Source: Caryophanales bacterium UBA2298 (GTDB taxonomy: Bacteria > Bacillota_I > Bacilli_A > Izemoplasmatales > Hujiaoplasmataceae). From it: DNA of 64,000 nucleotides. This document shows, one piece after another, positions 52,470-61,086 of the stretch (its first letter is position 1; every line of letters begins with the position of its first letter). The notes under the pieces were generated by a model. That model made no database searches. It saw only the letters and a list, made by a program, of their open reading frames with translations, and was not told where the DNA came from. The position numbers and the translations under genes are program-made. The stretch lies in NCBI GenBank assembly GCA_002345425.1, contig DDWA01000011.1, positions 1 to 64,000 on the forward strand. Reading direction: 5' to 3'.

Positions 52470-53168
52470 TTATTCTGGTCTTTCTTGTTTATGGACTACA
52501 TAAATTGTTCGTTCCGGCAAAGCCTTAACTTCAATGATAGTGAAACCTACTTTCGCTAGAATCTCTTCATAGGCTTTTGTTTCATGAGTTTGCTCATAAA
52601 TCTTAACTTCTTCACGATCATCATCTTCAACTTTAACTGTGATAGTATGAACAATGCTATGCTCTTTATCGCCTTTATGACTTTCCCAGTGAAAATGCAT
52701 TTCATCGTCATCTTCAACATAGCCATCGAAAGCATCGATGAATTCAACTGATAAAACATCGAAGATAAAAACACCGTTGTCACTGATGCTGTTATAAATA
52801 TTGGTAAATCCAAACTCAACATCTTCTAAATCTGATAAATGATTAATCACATCCATTGAAGCGATTACAATATCAAATTGAAAATCAATCGGATCCAACA
52901 TATCGTAAATCGCAATCTCAATATCAACATCTTCTTCTTTAGCACGATAATCAACAATATTCAACATTTCTTCAGAAAGATCGGTAGCGACGACATCATA
53001 ACCTCTTTTAGCAAATTCAATCGCTAGGTTTCCTGTCCCGCAACCAATATCCAAAAGCGTCCCTAACGAAGAATACTTAGTTACTAAATCCAGATATTCT
53101 TGATAGACAACTTCGTCGATAAAAGAATCGTAAAATGTTGCCAATAAATCGTATTCCATTTCGTACAC
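52470..53168 (-). CDS. yqeM: SAM-dependent methyltransferase (YqeM-like)
   Basis: A 232-residue class I methyltransferase. Motif I is LLDIGCGTGNLAIEFAKRG (about 38-56), followed by the acidic VVATDLS and a motif IV region DIVIASMDVINHLSD near 100. The N-terminal MEYDLLATFYDSF and the position between rsfS and comEA correspond to yqeM of B. subtilis, whose substrate is not settled. The first codon is GTG (53168) with GGAG seven bases upstream; an ATG three codons later is an alternative. Confidence 0.85.
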   Translation of the reverse strand: MYEMEYDLLATFYDSFIDEVVYQEYLDLVTKYSSLGTLLDIGCGTGNLAIEFAKRGYDVVATDLSEEMLNIVDYRAKEEDVDIEIAIYDMLDPIDFQFDIVIASMDVINHLSDLEDVEFGFTNIYNSISDNGVFIFDVLSVEFIDAFDGYVEDDDEMHFHWESHKGDKEHSIVHTITVKVEDDDREEVKIYEQTHETKAYEEILAKVGFTIIEVKALPERTIYVVHKQERPE

Positions 53169-53170
53169 CC

Positions 53171-53497
53171 TTAAACTCCTACTTGTTTTCTTTCAAAAAA
53201 CAATTTTTCTATTTGATAATATTCTCGATCCTCTTTATGCATAACATGAACAATAATATCCTCTAAATCAATCAAAACCCAACGATTCTCAAGTGCGCCT
53301 TCAACATGCATAGTTGTTATTTCTGGAAAAGCTTGCTTAACATGATCAATAGCGGCGTGAACCTGTCTTTCAGACGTAGCTGTCGCTATCACTTGAAAAT
53401 CAAAAAAAGGTGAGAACTCAGTAAAATCGTAAATAATAATATCCTTCAATTTTAAAGCGTTTAAAGCTTCATAAACTCTCTTAAGTTTTTCAGTCAT
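53171..53497 (-). CDS. rsfS: Ribosomal silencing factor RsfS
   Basis: A 108-residue protein that binds L14 of the large subunit and blocks subunit joining in poor nutrition. The family core is visible as LKLKDIIIYDFTEFSPFFDF (about 13-32), VIATATSERQVHAAIDHV, HVEGALENRWVLIDLEDIIVH and HKEDREYYQIEKLF. I start at the ATG at 53497, where GGAGGA lies 6 bases upstream, instead of the earlier in-frame ATG at 53521. The start overlaps the yqeK stop by 8 bp. Confidence 0.93.
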   Translation of the reverse strand: MTEKLKRVYEALNALKLKDIIIYDFTEFSPFFDFQVIATATSERQVHAAIDHVKQAFPEITTMHVEGALENRWVLIDLEDIIVHVMHKEDREYYQIEKLFFERKQVGV

Positions 53498-54080
53498 TAA
53501 ATTCCTCCACTTCACTTTCATAATCTTTTATAGCTAAATCTGTTAAATCAGAGATAGCTTTATTATTTTTAATTAAGTAAGCTTTTGTTTGTAACATAAT
53601 ATTGTAAACTGACTTATTTAAATCAACTCTCGCTAATTCTCTTAAATCGTCAGTTACAAAATCTCTTTTTTCTTCAATATAATCACTGACAAAAACGATC
53701 TTTTCTAACATTGACATTTTCGGTCTACCGCTACAGTGATAAGTTATCGCATTTAAAACATCTTGATCTTGAATTTCAAATTTAACTTTTGCTAGAGCGG
53801 CAGCTGAATAAGCATGTAAACAAGGAATGGGAACTTGATTTAAAACATCTTTATCAAACATCTTACTTGCTAAAGTATAATTTTCTTTAAAATCCAACAT
53901 TTTTGTTGCATCATGCAATAATACTGCAACCTTTAAAGCGTTTTTATCAACAACAAATATTTCTCCTAAATCAAGTGCTACTTTAAGAACATTCATGATG
54001 TGTTGCAATCTGGCTTGATCTTGGAGAAATTCATTTTTTAAATATTCATTAATTTTATTTATTGTTTCACTATTTATCAT
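53490..54080 (-). CDS. yqeK: YqeK-like HD-domain hydrolase
   Basis: A 196-residue HD-superfamily phosphohydrolase. The metal-binding pattern is complete: RLQHIMNVLKVA with the first His near 26, LLHDATKMLD with His-Asp near 53-54, and the later HAYSAAALA and TYHCSG histidines. YqeK proteins hydrolyse diadenosine tetraphosphate symmetrically (family knowledge). In most Firmicutes the gene is fused to, or follows, nadD; here nadD is absent. It overlaps yqeH by 4 bp and rsfS by 8 bp. Confidence 0.9.
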   Translation of the reverse strand: MINSETINKINEYLKNEFLQDQARLQHIMNVLKVALDLGEIFVVDKNALKVAVLLHDATKMLDFKENYTLASKMFDKDVLNQVPIPCLHAYSAAALAKVKFEIQDQDVLNAITYHCSGRPKMSMLEKIVFVSDYIEEKRDFVTDDLRELARVDLNKSVYNIMLQTKAYLIKNNKAISDLTDLAIKDYESEVEEFND

Positions 54081-55195
54081 ATAATCGCTAACCTAGTATA
54101 AACACCAACTACAAAAGGTGCATATGCTCTAACACAGAATGGTGCTCTTATTGTCACAAAGCCTAGTCCTGAAAAAACAATATCGTATTTCTGATTGTCA
54201 CGAATTCTAAATTCGTGATAAATCCATTTCGGCACATCTTCATCTTTGCTAAAAGGTGGTGACAATAAAGAATAGAGTTTATCACAATATAATTTATCAG
54301 CCTTAGCCGTTTTAGTTCGATGAATGTTAAGTGTATTCGCAAAGAAAGTAACGACACTGATGACATCTCCTGTTTCACCAGAGATGATATCTAATCTTGC
54401 TAATCCACCAAAGAATAATGTTTGTCCTTCGTTAAGTTGATAAACCATTGGTTTAATCTCTCTTGTAGGAACAGTTAATTTGTATGATGGTCTAGAAAGA
54501 TAATGCATATACTGATGTTTGTTGATAACACCAGGAGTATCGTAGATATAGGTCCCATCTAATAATTGAAAACCGATTAATCCAATTGTCGTTTGCGGTG
54601 ATAAAGATTCCGTGATAATATCAGAAGCAGCACCTAAATATCTTCTTAATATCTGATTGACAATCCTTGATTTACCAACATTGGAAGATCCCACAATATA
54701 GACATTTCTATTGCCCTTATATTGATAGATTTTTTCCATTAACTCGTCAAAATTGTCACCGTACTTAGCTGACAATAAAACGGAATCTAAAACGGAAAAA
54801 CCTTGAGAATTCAACATCACTTGAAGCCAACTCAAAATTCTTGAAGGCTTAACATTTTTAGGTAAAAGATCCATTTTGTTACCGACAAGAATAACATCTT
54901 CATTCCCTGTAAGTTCTTTGATTGCGGGTACGAAAGAACCAGAAAAATCGAAGATATCAACAATCTTAACGATTAATGCATCTTCAGATTTAATTTTTTC
55001 AATTACTTGTAAATAATCTGTATTGGAAACAGTGTAAGGAAAAACTTCAGAATAATGTCTAATCCTAAAACATCTTTGACAGACAACTTCCTCCGGGTTC
55101 TTTGAACTCAATAATTCCACATTGATATATCCGGGTAATTTATTATCTTCGTTTTGTATCAATGCTCCACAGCCTTTGCAAAACAGTTCTGACAT
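54077..55195 (-). CDS. yqeH: Ribosome biogenesis GTPase YqeH
   Basis: A circularly permuted GTPase needed for 30S assembly. The N-terminal zinc finger uses Cys6, Cys9, Cys39 and Cys42. The permuted motif order is then visible: NKMD (106-109, G4), SAK (142-144, G5), GSSNVGKS (169-176, G1) and DTPGVI near 219 (G3). The C-terminal region binds RNA. At 372 residues it is full length. It lies 3 bp after yqeG and overlaps yqeK by 4 bp, the conserved yqe cluster. Confidence 0.95.
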   Translation of the reverse strand: MSELFCKGCGALIQNEDNKLPGYINVELLSSKNPEEVVCQRCFRIRHYSEVFPYTVSNTDYLQVIEKIKSEDALIVKIVDIFDFSGSFVPAIKELTGNEDVILVGNKMDLLPKNVKPSRILSWLQVMLNSQGFSVLDSVLLSAKYGDNFDELMEKIYQYKGNRNVYIVGSSNVGKSRIVNQILRRYLGAASDIITESLSPQTTIGLIGFQLLDGTYIYDTPGVINKHQYMHYLSRPSYKLTVPTREIKPMVYQLNEGQTLFFGGLARLDIISGETGDVISVVTFFANTLNIHRTKTAKADKLYCDKLYSLLSPPFSKDEDVPKWIYHEFRIRDNQKYDIVFSGLGFVTIRAPFCVRAYAPFVVGVYTRLAII

Positions 55196-55198
55196 AGC

Positions 55199-55759
55199 CT
55201 ACCTCTTCTCAGTTAATTTTAATCGTTCGTAAAACTCGTAATCGTTTCTCCTTAATCGTTGTAAAATTTTCTTTTCTAAATGTCTATTATATTTGGTATA
55301 CCATTTTTCACTATTTCTTTTAATTGCGTCAACCACAATTACATAGAACCCCATGCGTTTACCGCCTAAGACATCGGTCATAAACTGATCGCCAATCAAA
55401 CAAACGGTTTTTGGGTCTGGATAACCTACTTTCTTTAAAGCTCTTTTAAACCCCGATTTAAAAGGTTTTTGAGCGCTATAAACATATCTGCTTTCCACCA
55501 TATTGGCAAATAACTTAACTCTTCCTTTTTTGTTATTGGAGATAATAAAGACTTGAAATTCCAATTTGTGAAGATTATCAAACAACGCTAAAGTCTTTTG
55601 ATCAGCTTCATGGATATCATAAGGAATCAAAGTATTGTCTAAATCGATAAATATATTTTCGATGCCTAAAGTTTTTAATTTTTTAAAATCTACATCAAAC
55701 ACAGTTTTTTTATAATCGTCTGGATAGAAATATTTCTTTTTAAATAGTAGTTCAATCAT
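55199..55759 (-). CDS. yqeG: YqeG family HAD-type phosphatase
   Basis: A 186-residue HAD-IIIA phosphatase, first gene of the yqe operon. The catalytic motif I is DLDNTLIPYD (about 40-49), motif II is FIISNNKKG with Ser/Asn near 73, and motif III/IV is CLIGDQFMTDVLGGK near 116-130. The closest characterised relatives dephosphorylate phosphatidylglycerolphosphate, but the substrate in Firmicutes is not settled. A promoter and a GGAGGA ribosome site precede it. Confidence 0.92.
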   Translation of the reverse strand: MIELLFKKKYFYPDDYKKTVFDVDFKKLKTLGIENIFIDLDNTLIPYDIHEADQKTLALFDNLHKLEFQVFIISNNKKGRVKLFANMVESRYVYSAQKPFKSGFKRALKKVGYPDPKTVCLIGDQFMTDVLGGKRMGFYVIVVDAIKRNSEKWYTKYNRHLEKKILQRLRRNDYEFYERLKLTEKR

Positions 55760-55783
55760 GATTTTCCTCCAAATATCACTTAT

Positions 55784-55812
55784 ATTATACCTAATTTATG
55801 CACAAATGTCTA
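55784..55812 (-). promoter_or_regulatory. Promoter of the yqeG-comEC operon
   Basis: On the minus strand: -35 TAGACA (55807-55812), exactly 17-bp spacer, -10 TATAAT (55784-55789), 25 bp before the yqeG start. Confidence 0.75.
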
Positions 55813-55862
55813 TTTTTTTTCGCTTGGCAAATGTTCATTTATAAAATCCTGATAATTAACAA

Positions 55863-55896
55863 AAATATAGACGCATTTTTTGATTGGTCTATATTT
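55863..55896 (-). terminator. Hairpin at the end of the YgjP-like gene
   Basis: A 10-bp perfect stem (55863-55872 with 55887-55896) overlapping the stop codon; on the minus strand the distal arm ends in TATTTTTG. Probably a terminator, with a short T-run. Confidence 0.55.
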
Positions 55897-56560
55897 CATA
55901 TAACTTCATTATTTTATTTAATTCTTTTTTTATTTCTCGGTATTTAGGTTCATATTTCAGCAAGAGATTATAAAATATTTTTTGATGATTTCCTACTTTT
56001 AAATGAACTATTTCGTGAATTAAAACTGCTCTTAAATATTTCGGGTCAAGTCTAGCAAGAATACTATTAAGATTAATACTCTTTGTACTCTTCTTACAAC
56101 TTCCTAATCTTGTTTTCATCAATCTTGATTTTAATCTCAATCCTGAGAAATTAATCTCATTAATTAAGTATTTCAGTTCATTATCAATTAAATCTTGGGC
56201 ATGATTAATTGTCGCTGAAATATAATATTTTTCAATTTGTTCATCTGTAAAATTCTTAGGTATAAACATCAGTTTTTCTTCTATTTTTAGAGCTTTTCCA
56301 TCACTAATAACCATCTTATAACTTTTACCCCAAAATTCAAAAACTGCTCGTGAGTAAAGTTGTTTAAAATTAATCTCATTATGTTTAATTACGAAATCTT
56401 TATGCTTTTGGATAAACAACTCAATATCAACAATTTTAAATGATTTTGGCGATGTAATTGTAATTAAATTACCTTTGACTCTCATATACATATTTTTATT
56501 TTTTTTGAAAAAAACTTGATAATAAAATAGTTTATTATCAAGTACAATTTTATTCATCAA
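55889..56560 (-). CDS. YgjP-like (M48-type, DUF45) metallopeptidase domain protein
   Basis: A 223-residue protein of the YgjP/WLM-like metallopeptidase group. The zinc motif is VLIHEIVHLKVGNHQKIF near 178-195 (HExxH, then a third His five residues after the motif). The preceding SRLMKTRLGSCKKSTKSINLN segment is the usual R-x-x-x-GSC-like pattern of the family. Function is unknown; some are thought to process or remodel proteins. It overlaps the mtnN gene by 11 bp and would be the last gene of that transcript. Confidence 0.78.
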   Translation of the reverse strand: MMNKIVLDNKLFYYQVFFKKNKNMYMRVKGNLITITSPKSFKIVDIELFIQKHKDFVIKHNEINFKQLYSRAVFEFWGKSYKMVISDGKALKIEEKLMFIPKNFTDEQIEKYYISATINHAQDLIDNELKYLINEINFSGLRLKSRLMKTRLGSCKKSTKSINLNSILARLDPKYLRAVLIHEIVHLKVGNHQKIFYNLLLKYEPKYREIKKELNKIMKLYEI

Positions 56561-57245
56561 CTACCTCAAGAAAAGCTAGGACAAACTCAGATGTTTTCGA
56601 AGCAACTGACTTTACTACATCACGATAGTTTTTAGGTTGGTCAGGAGTATCGACAACATCAGAAACACCTCTGATAGAAACAAATGGACGGTTAAACTTG
56701 AAAGCAGTCAATCCGATGGCCATTCCTTCCATTTCCACTCCTAAGATATTATCGACTTGTTTTTGAATCTTAGTCAAATCTTTTTTCTTTGTAACGAATT
56801 TATCTCCAGAAACTAAATTACCAACCATATATTTATAACCAAGATTATCAAAAATCTTTTTAGCCTTAGTCAAATAATCATGATTAATTTTAACAATCAA
56901 CGGATCACTTCCCATTTGACCGTAAGGCACATCATCAATTTCTGTCAAAGATACATCAAAATATGAGATGCCGCTAGCAATAATAATATCACCAATTTCA
57001 ATCGGCGATAATCCACCGGCTACACCAGTGTTAATTATTAATCTAACATCAAATTTATCAATCAAAATTGTTGTTGTGATAGCAGCGTTAACTTTACCAA
57101 TTCCTGACTTCACAATAACAACGTTATGGTTCTTTATTTTGCCGATATAAAATGTCTTATCCGCAATAATTTCTGTTCTAGCAATAATCATATGTTGAAA
57201 GAAATAATTCAACTCATAATCTATTGCGCCAATGATACCTATCAT
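56550..57245 (-). CDS. mtnN: 5'-methylthioadenosine/S-adenosylhomocysteine nucleosidase
   Basis: Cleaves adenine from methylthioadenosine and S-adenosylhomocysteine, recycling products of SAM use. The fold and motifs are standard: GIIGAIDYEL at the start, VIVKSGIGKVNAAIT near 48, INTGVAGGL near 73, and the nucleobase-binding GVEMEGMAIG near 170 followed by IRGVSDVVD with the catalytic Asp. At 231 residues it is complete. I start at 57245 because GGGGTGA is 7 bases upstream; the ATG at 57251 abuts that site. It follows greA, as in B. subtilis where the same neighbourhood holds mtnN. Confidence 0.94.
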   Translation of the reverse strand: MIGIIGAIDYELNYFFQHMIIARTEIIADKTFYIGKIKNHNVVIVKSGIGKVNAAITTTILIDKFDVRLIINTGVAGGLSPIEIGDIIIASGISYFDVSLTEIDDVPYGQMGSDPLIVKINHDYLTKAKKIFDNLGYKYMVGNLVSGDKFVTKKKDLTKIQKQVDNILGVEMEGMAIGLTAFKFNRPFVSIRGVSDVVDTPDQPKNYRDVVKSVASKTSEFVLAFLEVVDE

Positions 57246-57291
57246 TATCATTCACCCCTAAATTAAAAAGAAAAATGTCTTCTTCTTTTAA

Positions 57292-57762
57292 TTATTTAAC
57301 ATCAATTATTTCTACAGTAATTTCTTGTCCGGTTTCTGATTTGTAAGTAACTACTTTACCCTTTTTAGTGCCAATGATAGCTTTACCAAGTGGTGATTCA
57401 TTAGAGACCTTCTTTTGTATCGGATTAGCTTCCAATTTACCAACTATAGTAAACTCAATTTCTAAATTGTTGTGAGCAAATTTAACAACTACAGTTTTAC
57501 CCATACCAATAACACGAGAACGGTTGTTTTCTTTGATAATTTCTGAATTTTTTAGAATATTTTCAATCTCTTTAATTCTCGCTTCAATTCGAGCTTGTTC
57601 ATCTCTCGCTGCGTCATAATCAGCGTTTTCTGATAAATCGCCTTGAGCTCTAGCTTCTTTCAAAGCTTCAAGATTCGCATTACGTTTATCACCTTTTAAT
57701 TCTTCTAATTCTGCTTTTAATTGCTCGTAACCGGCTTCGGTTAATTTATAAGTATTTTCCAT
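57292..57762 (-). CDS. greA: Transcription elongation factor GreA
   Basis: Rescues backtracked RNA polymerase by stimulating transcript cleavage. The N-terminal coiled coil (about 1-75) contains the tip pattern DLSENADYDAARDEQA with the acidic residues that act in the active site; the C-terminal domain carries SPLGKAIIGTKKGKVVTYK near 123-141. At 156 residues it is standard length. An AAGGAG site precedes the start. The 45-bp gap to mtnN contains a weak AT-rich hairpin. Confidence 0.96.
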   Translation of the reverse strand: MENTYKLTEAGYEQLKAELEELKGDKRNANLEALKEARAQGDLSENADYDAARDEQARIEARIKEIENILKNSEIIKENNRSRVIGMGKTVVVKFAHNNLEIEFTIVGKLEANPIQKKVSNESPLGKAIIGTKKGKVVTYKSETGQEITVEIIDVK

Positions 57763-57801
57763 CTATAACTCCTTTTTTAACGCATATTATTATATCATAA
57801 T

Positions 57802-58422
57802 TTATTTATTTAAGATAGTGATAATTTTAGCCTTAATCAAATCAACGGCAACATCGTGAGAGTAATCATTAGGGATAATTATATCAGCATATCTTTTAGT
57901 CGGTTTGACAAATGCGTGGTGCATCGGTTTAACAGTACTTAAATACTGATTTAAAACATGATCTAGGGTTCTGCCTCTTTCAGTAGTATCCCTTTTTATC
58001 CTTCTGATCAATCTGATATCATCATCAGCTTCAACATAGATTTTAATGTCAGCTAGATTTCTAATTCTCTCATCTTCTAAAACTAGAATCCCTTCCAAGA
58101 TGATAATCTCAGCTGGATAAATTTTTTCCGTGACCTTCGTTCGGTTTAATTCCACGAAGTCATAAGTCGGTTTATCAATCGCCTTATTATTAATCAAGTC
58201 AAGAACGTGTTGATAGAATAAATCGTTGTCTAAAGAAAGCGGATGATCATAATTGATTTTCCTTCTTTCTTCCATCGTTTTATCCGATTCATCTTTGTAA
58301 TAATCATCATGTCTAATAACTTCAATCTTTTCCGCATTAAAGTTTAACATGATTTTGTTGACAACGGTGGTTTTCCCCGAAGAAGACCCTCCGGCAACCG
58401 CGATAATTACAGGTTTACTCAT
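57802..58422 (-). CDS. udk: Uridine kinase
   Basis: Phosphorylates uridine and cytidine for pyrimidine salvage. The P-loop is GGSSSGKTT at residues 11-19, the substrate region has IRHDDYYKD near 38 and KINYDHPLSLD near 54, and the lid region carries RRIKRDTTERGRT near 155. The 206 residues are the full family length. Its start overlaps the trhP2 stop by 8 bp, as in the conserved trhP2-udk-greA order. Confidence 0.95.
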   Translation of the reverse strand: MSKPVIIAVAGGSSSGKTTVVNKIMLNFNAEKIEVIRHDDYYKDESDKTMEERRKINYDHPLSLDNDLFYQHVLDLINNKAIDKPTYDFVELNRTKVTEKIYPAEIIILEGILVLEDERIRNLADIKIYVEADDDIRLIRRIKRDTTERGRTLDHVLNQYLSTVKPMHHAFVKPTKRYADIIIPNDYSHDVAVDLIKAKIITILNK

Positions 58423-59605
58423 CTTTAACCCTCCTGATAATACTGTACTTAGGTACAGAAACTGGCAGTTTTACCACCACTGTTTGCAGTGGATGTCTAG
58501 CTGCATCAAGCTCATTGTTTTCTTCATCAAAAATCTTTTCAACTTTGAATTGAACAATATTCTTATTCGGAGTAAATACTTCTAAAGTATCTCCTGGACT
58601 AAAATAATTTCTTTGTTCAAGATATAAAGTCTTTGAATTATTGTCATACTCTTTGACTATCCCCACAAATTCTTTTGTCGGAACTTCACTTCTTTGATTA
58701 TATAGCTGCTGTTCAATAGTTGTATCCCCAGCAAAGAACCCATAAGAAGTTTGTCTGTTCTCCGCTTTATTGATTTCGTTTTGATAAAAACTCATATCTC
58801 TTAAACTATTATTATAATAATCGTCAATTAACATTCGATAAGCACTGACAACAGTAGCAATATAATGAATTGATTTCATTCTGCCTTCAATCTTTAAAGA
58901 ACTTACGCCAATTCTTAATAAATCTTGTACATAATCAGTTGCTTGTAAATCTTTTGATGACATTTGAAAGTCATGGTTATCGGAAAGCAATATCCCGTCT
59001 TCATAAAGATCGTATAACCATCTACAAGTATGAGCGCAACCGCCACGATTAGCATCTCTTAAAACAGTATAATTAGATAACGTACATCTGCCGGAATAAG
59101 AAACACACATGCCTCCGTGAATAAAGATTTCTAAGTCAGCTTTTGAATTTTCTTTTACTTTTTCTATTTCTAAAAGTGATAATTCCCTAGCTAGTACTAC
59201 TCTTTTTATTCCTTCGTCATAAAAGTAATTTGTTAAAAGCGAATTAGTCACAGAAAATTGCGTTGACAAATGAATTTCTAAATTAGATAAAATTTTAGCT
59301 CTTTCTATCACAATCATACTTGAACAGATAATCGCATCGACATTGATACTATCTAGATAAAGCAAATATTCATCAAGACCCTGAATATCGTCATCATGAA
59401 AAACGATATTCATTGTTATATAAACTTTCTTATTTAAATCATGAGCGAAATCAACTAATTCTTTAATCGTTTCTAAATCAAAATTAGAAGCTCTTGCTCT
59501 TAAAGAAAACTGTTTACCACCGATATAAACAGCATCCGCTCCATAAATCAAAGCAATCTTAGCTTTTTCAAGATTACCTGCTGGAGCTAATAACTCAGTT
59601 CTCAT
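58415..59605 (-). CDS. trhP2: U32-family tRNA hydroxylation protein (TrhP2/YrrO-like)
   Basis: A 396-residue member of the U32 'peptidase' family. In B. subtilis the YrrN/YrrO pair makes 5-hydroxyuridine at tRNA wobble position 34 using prephenate. The family signature is clear: IFIHGGMCVSYSGRCTLSNY near 165-184 and RGGCAHTCRW near 194, whose Cys residues bind an iron-sulfur cluster. The N-terminal LAPAGNLEKAKIALIYGADAVY opens the barrel, and a C-terminal beta-barrel follows. It overlaps trhP1 by 11 bp and udk by 8 bp. The reaction is inferred from the ortholog position. Confidence 0.9.
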   Translation of the reverse strand: MRTELLAPAGNLEKAKIALIYGADAVYIGGKQFSLRARASNFDLETIKELVDFAHDLNKKVYITMNIVFHDDDIQGLDEYLLYLDSINVDAIICSSMIVIERAKILSNLEIHLSTQFSVTNSLLTNYFYDEGIKRVVLARELSLLEIEKVKENSKADLEIFIHGGMCVSYSGRCTLSNYTVLRDANRGGCAHTCRWLYDLYEDGILLSDNHDFQMSSKDLQATDYVQDLLRIGVSSLKIEGRMKSIHYIATVVSAYRMLIDDYYNNSLRDMSFYQNEINKAENRQTSYGFFAGDTTIEQQLYNQRSEVPTKEFVGIVKEYDNNSKTLYLEQRNYFSPGDTLEVFTPNKNIVQFKVEKIFDEENNELDAARHPLQTVVVKLPVSVPKYSIIRRVKDE

Positions 59606-60464
59606 TTAATTCACCCTTGATTTTTTCAGTATATTGATAGTAAAAACCTTTATTGTATTTATCTTTATACTTATCTAAAAATTCATTCATATAAGTACTA
59701 GTTTTATAAGCTAAAAGACTATCATAATATTCTTGATCATCAATAAAAATTCTTTCGACAAAGAAATCGTCTAAATACTGCTTTAAAACATCTAGCTCAT
59801 TGAAAGATTCCAAAGCTTTATCTCTAAAGATATGCGTACCGCCATCATCTTCAAAAATCGGATAAAGACTATCTGGTCGCATTTCTTCTTTCAATCTAAA
59901 CTTATCATTATTTTTTATATTATTATAGTCAACACCTTTATAAATAAAATAATTACTCAATAAACCTCTTTTGGAGTAAAACATATCCAGATAACCATGT
60001 CCAATCAATGAAATCTCAGTAACTTTATTTTTAAAGATATTAGTGATTTCTTCTAAAGTTATTTCTTTTGAAATAGTAATGCCTTTAATCGCTTTTCTGT
60101 GAAAATATTCGTTATCAAAACTACTGGTATTCATCGTTCCGGGTTGATAGATTATTTTATTTTCTAAGCCTAACTTCTTAGCCATAACCATAACTGTCAT
60201 ATCACCGCAAACAATACCGGTGATTTTATCATTATTCGCTTTATTCAATATCATTTCTAGCATTTCTAAATCAGTCTCATGAATCATTTTATTAATTAAA
60301 AGATAAACTTCTTTCTCATAAGTTATGATTTTATCCAAATCACTAAATAATTCACCGTTTATCTGCTTAACAGCTAAAGGCGTATCAACCAAAAAAACGT
60401 CAACGCCTAAGTTGATCAATTTTTCAATTTCCATGAAGTTTTTGAGCCTAGCTACTACTCTCAT
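59595..60464 (-). CDS. trhP1: U32-family tRNA hydroxylation partner (TrhP1/YrrN-like)
   Basis: A 290-residue short U32-family member that pairs with the downstream TrhP2 homologue, matching yrrN of B. subtilis. The barrel is recognisable (EIEKLINLGVDVFLVDTPLA near the start, YLDMFYSKRGLLSNYF near 165-180, equivalent to the Cys-rich GRC region), but the cysteines of the signature are lost, as expected in the YrrN-type subunit. The start is placed at 60464, where an AGGTG site is present; an ATG at 60527 would overlap the upstream gene. It overlaps trhP2 by 11 bp. Confidence 0.82.
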   Translation of the reverse strand: MRVVARLKNFMEIEKLINLGVDVFLVDTPLAVKQINGELFSDLDKIITYEKEVYLLINKMIHETDLEMLEMILNKANNDKITGIVCGDMTVMVMAKKLGLENKIIYQPGTMNTSSFDNEYFHRKAIKGITISKEITLEEITNIFKNKVTEISLIGHGYLDMFYSKRGLLSNYFIYKGVDYNNIKNNDKFRLKEEMRPDSLYPIFEDDGGTHIFRDKALESFNELDVLKQYLDDFFVERIFIDDQEYYDSLLAYKTSTYMNEFLDKYKDKYNKGFYYQYTEKIKGELNEN

Positions 60465-60471
60465 AAAACAC

Positions 60472-61086
60472 CTATTTCTTAATTGATATCGACATACCAT
60501 CGCCAATTTCATAGATGTAAGTATCAAAATCAGGATGGCTAATTAATTTTTCGTTAAATTTAGCAATTTTCATTACTAAACTTTTAACTCTTTTTCCACT
60601 AGCAACGTTAGGAGTTTCAACTAAACCATGAAACAACAAGTTATCACAAACAACTATAGCTCCACTATTCAAATTGTCTTTAAACTTTTCTAGAAACTTC
60701 AGATATTGGGCTTTAGCTGCGTCGATAAAAAGTAAATCATAAAAACCTTCAACATTAACTTTTAAAGCATCGCCGTGAATAATCTTAATCTTTTTATCTA
60801 ATTTAGCTTCAGAAATATTTTCCATAGCTTTAATAAAAGCTGACTCATCTTTTTCAATGGTTGTCACTTCTACAAAACCATTAAGCGCCATCATGATGGC
60901 GCTATATCCGATTGCTGAGCCTATTTCTAAAACCTTCTTAACTTTTCCGATTTTAATCAATTGGATAAGTAAGTTAATGCCTTCATCACTAATTATCGGT
61001 GTATCTAATTCTTTAGCCTGCAATAAAATTTTTTTAATTATTGCTGGCTGTGTTTTTTTGTTGATTGAAGCTAAATACTTATTCAT
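60472..61086 (-). CDS. trmR: tRNA 5-hydroxyuridine methyltransferase (TrmR/YrrM-like)
   Basis: An O-methyltransferase of the COMT-like family, 204 residues. The SAM motif is KVLEIGSAIGYSAIMMA near 51-67, with the divalent-metal/acceptor region LLFIDAAKAQYLKF near 126-139 and VVCDNLLFHG near 151. In B. subtilis YrrM (TrmR) methylates the 5-hydroxyuridine produced by YrrN/YrrO to 5-methoxyuridine, and those genes follow directly here. I start at the ATG at 61086, overlapping the DUF1292 gene by 8 bp; an earlier ATG at 61146 would overlap it by 68 bp. Confidence 0.9.
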   Translation of the reverse strand: MNKYLASINKKTQPAIIKKILLQAKELDTPIISDEGINLLIQLIKIGKVKKVLEIGSAIGYSAIMMALNGFVEVTTIEKDESAFIKAMENISEAKLDKKIKIIHGDALKVNVEGFYDLLFIDAAKAQYLKFLEKFKDNLNSGAIVVCDNLLFHGLVETPNVASGKRVKSLVMKIAKFNEKLISHPDFDTYIYEIGDGMSISIKK

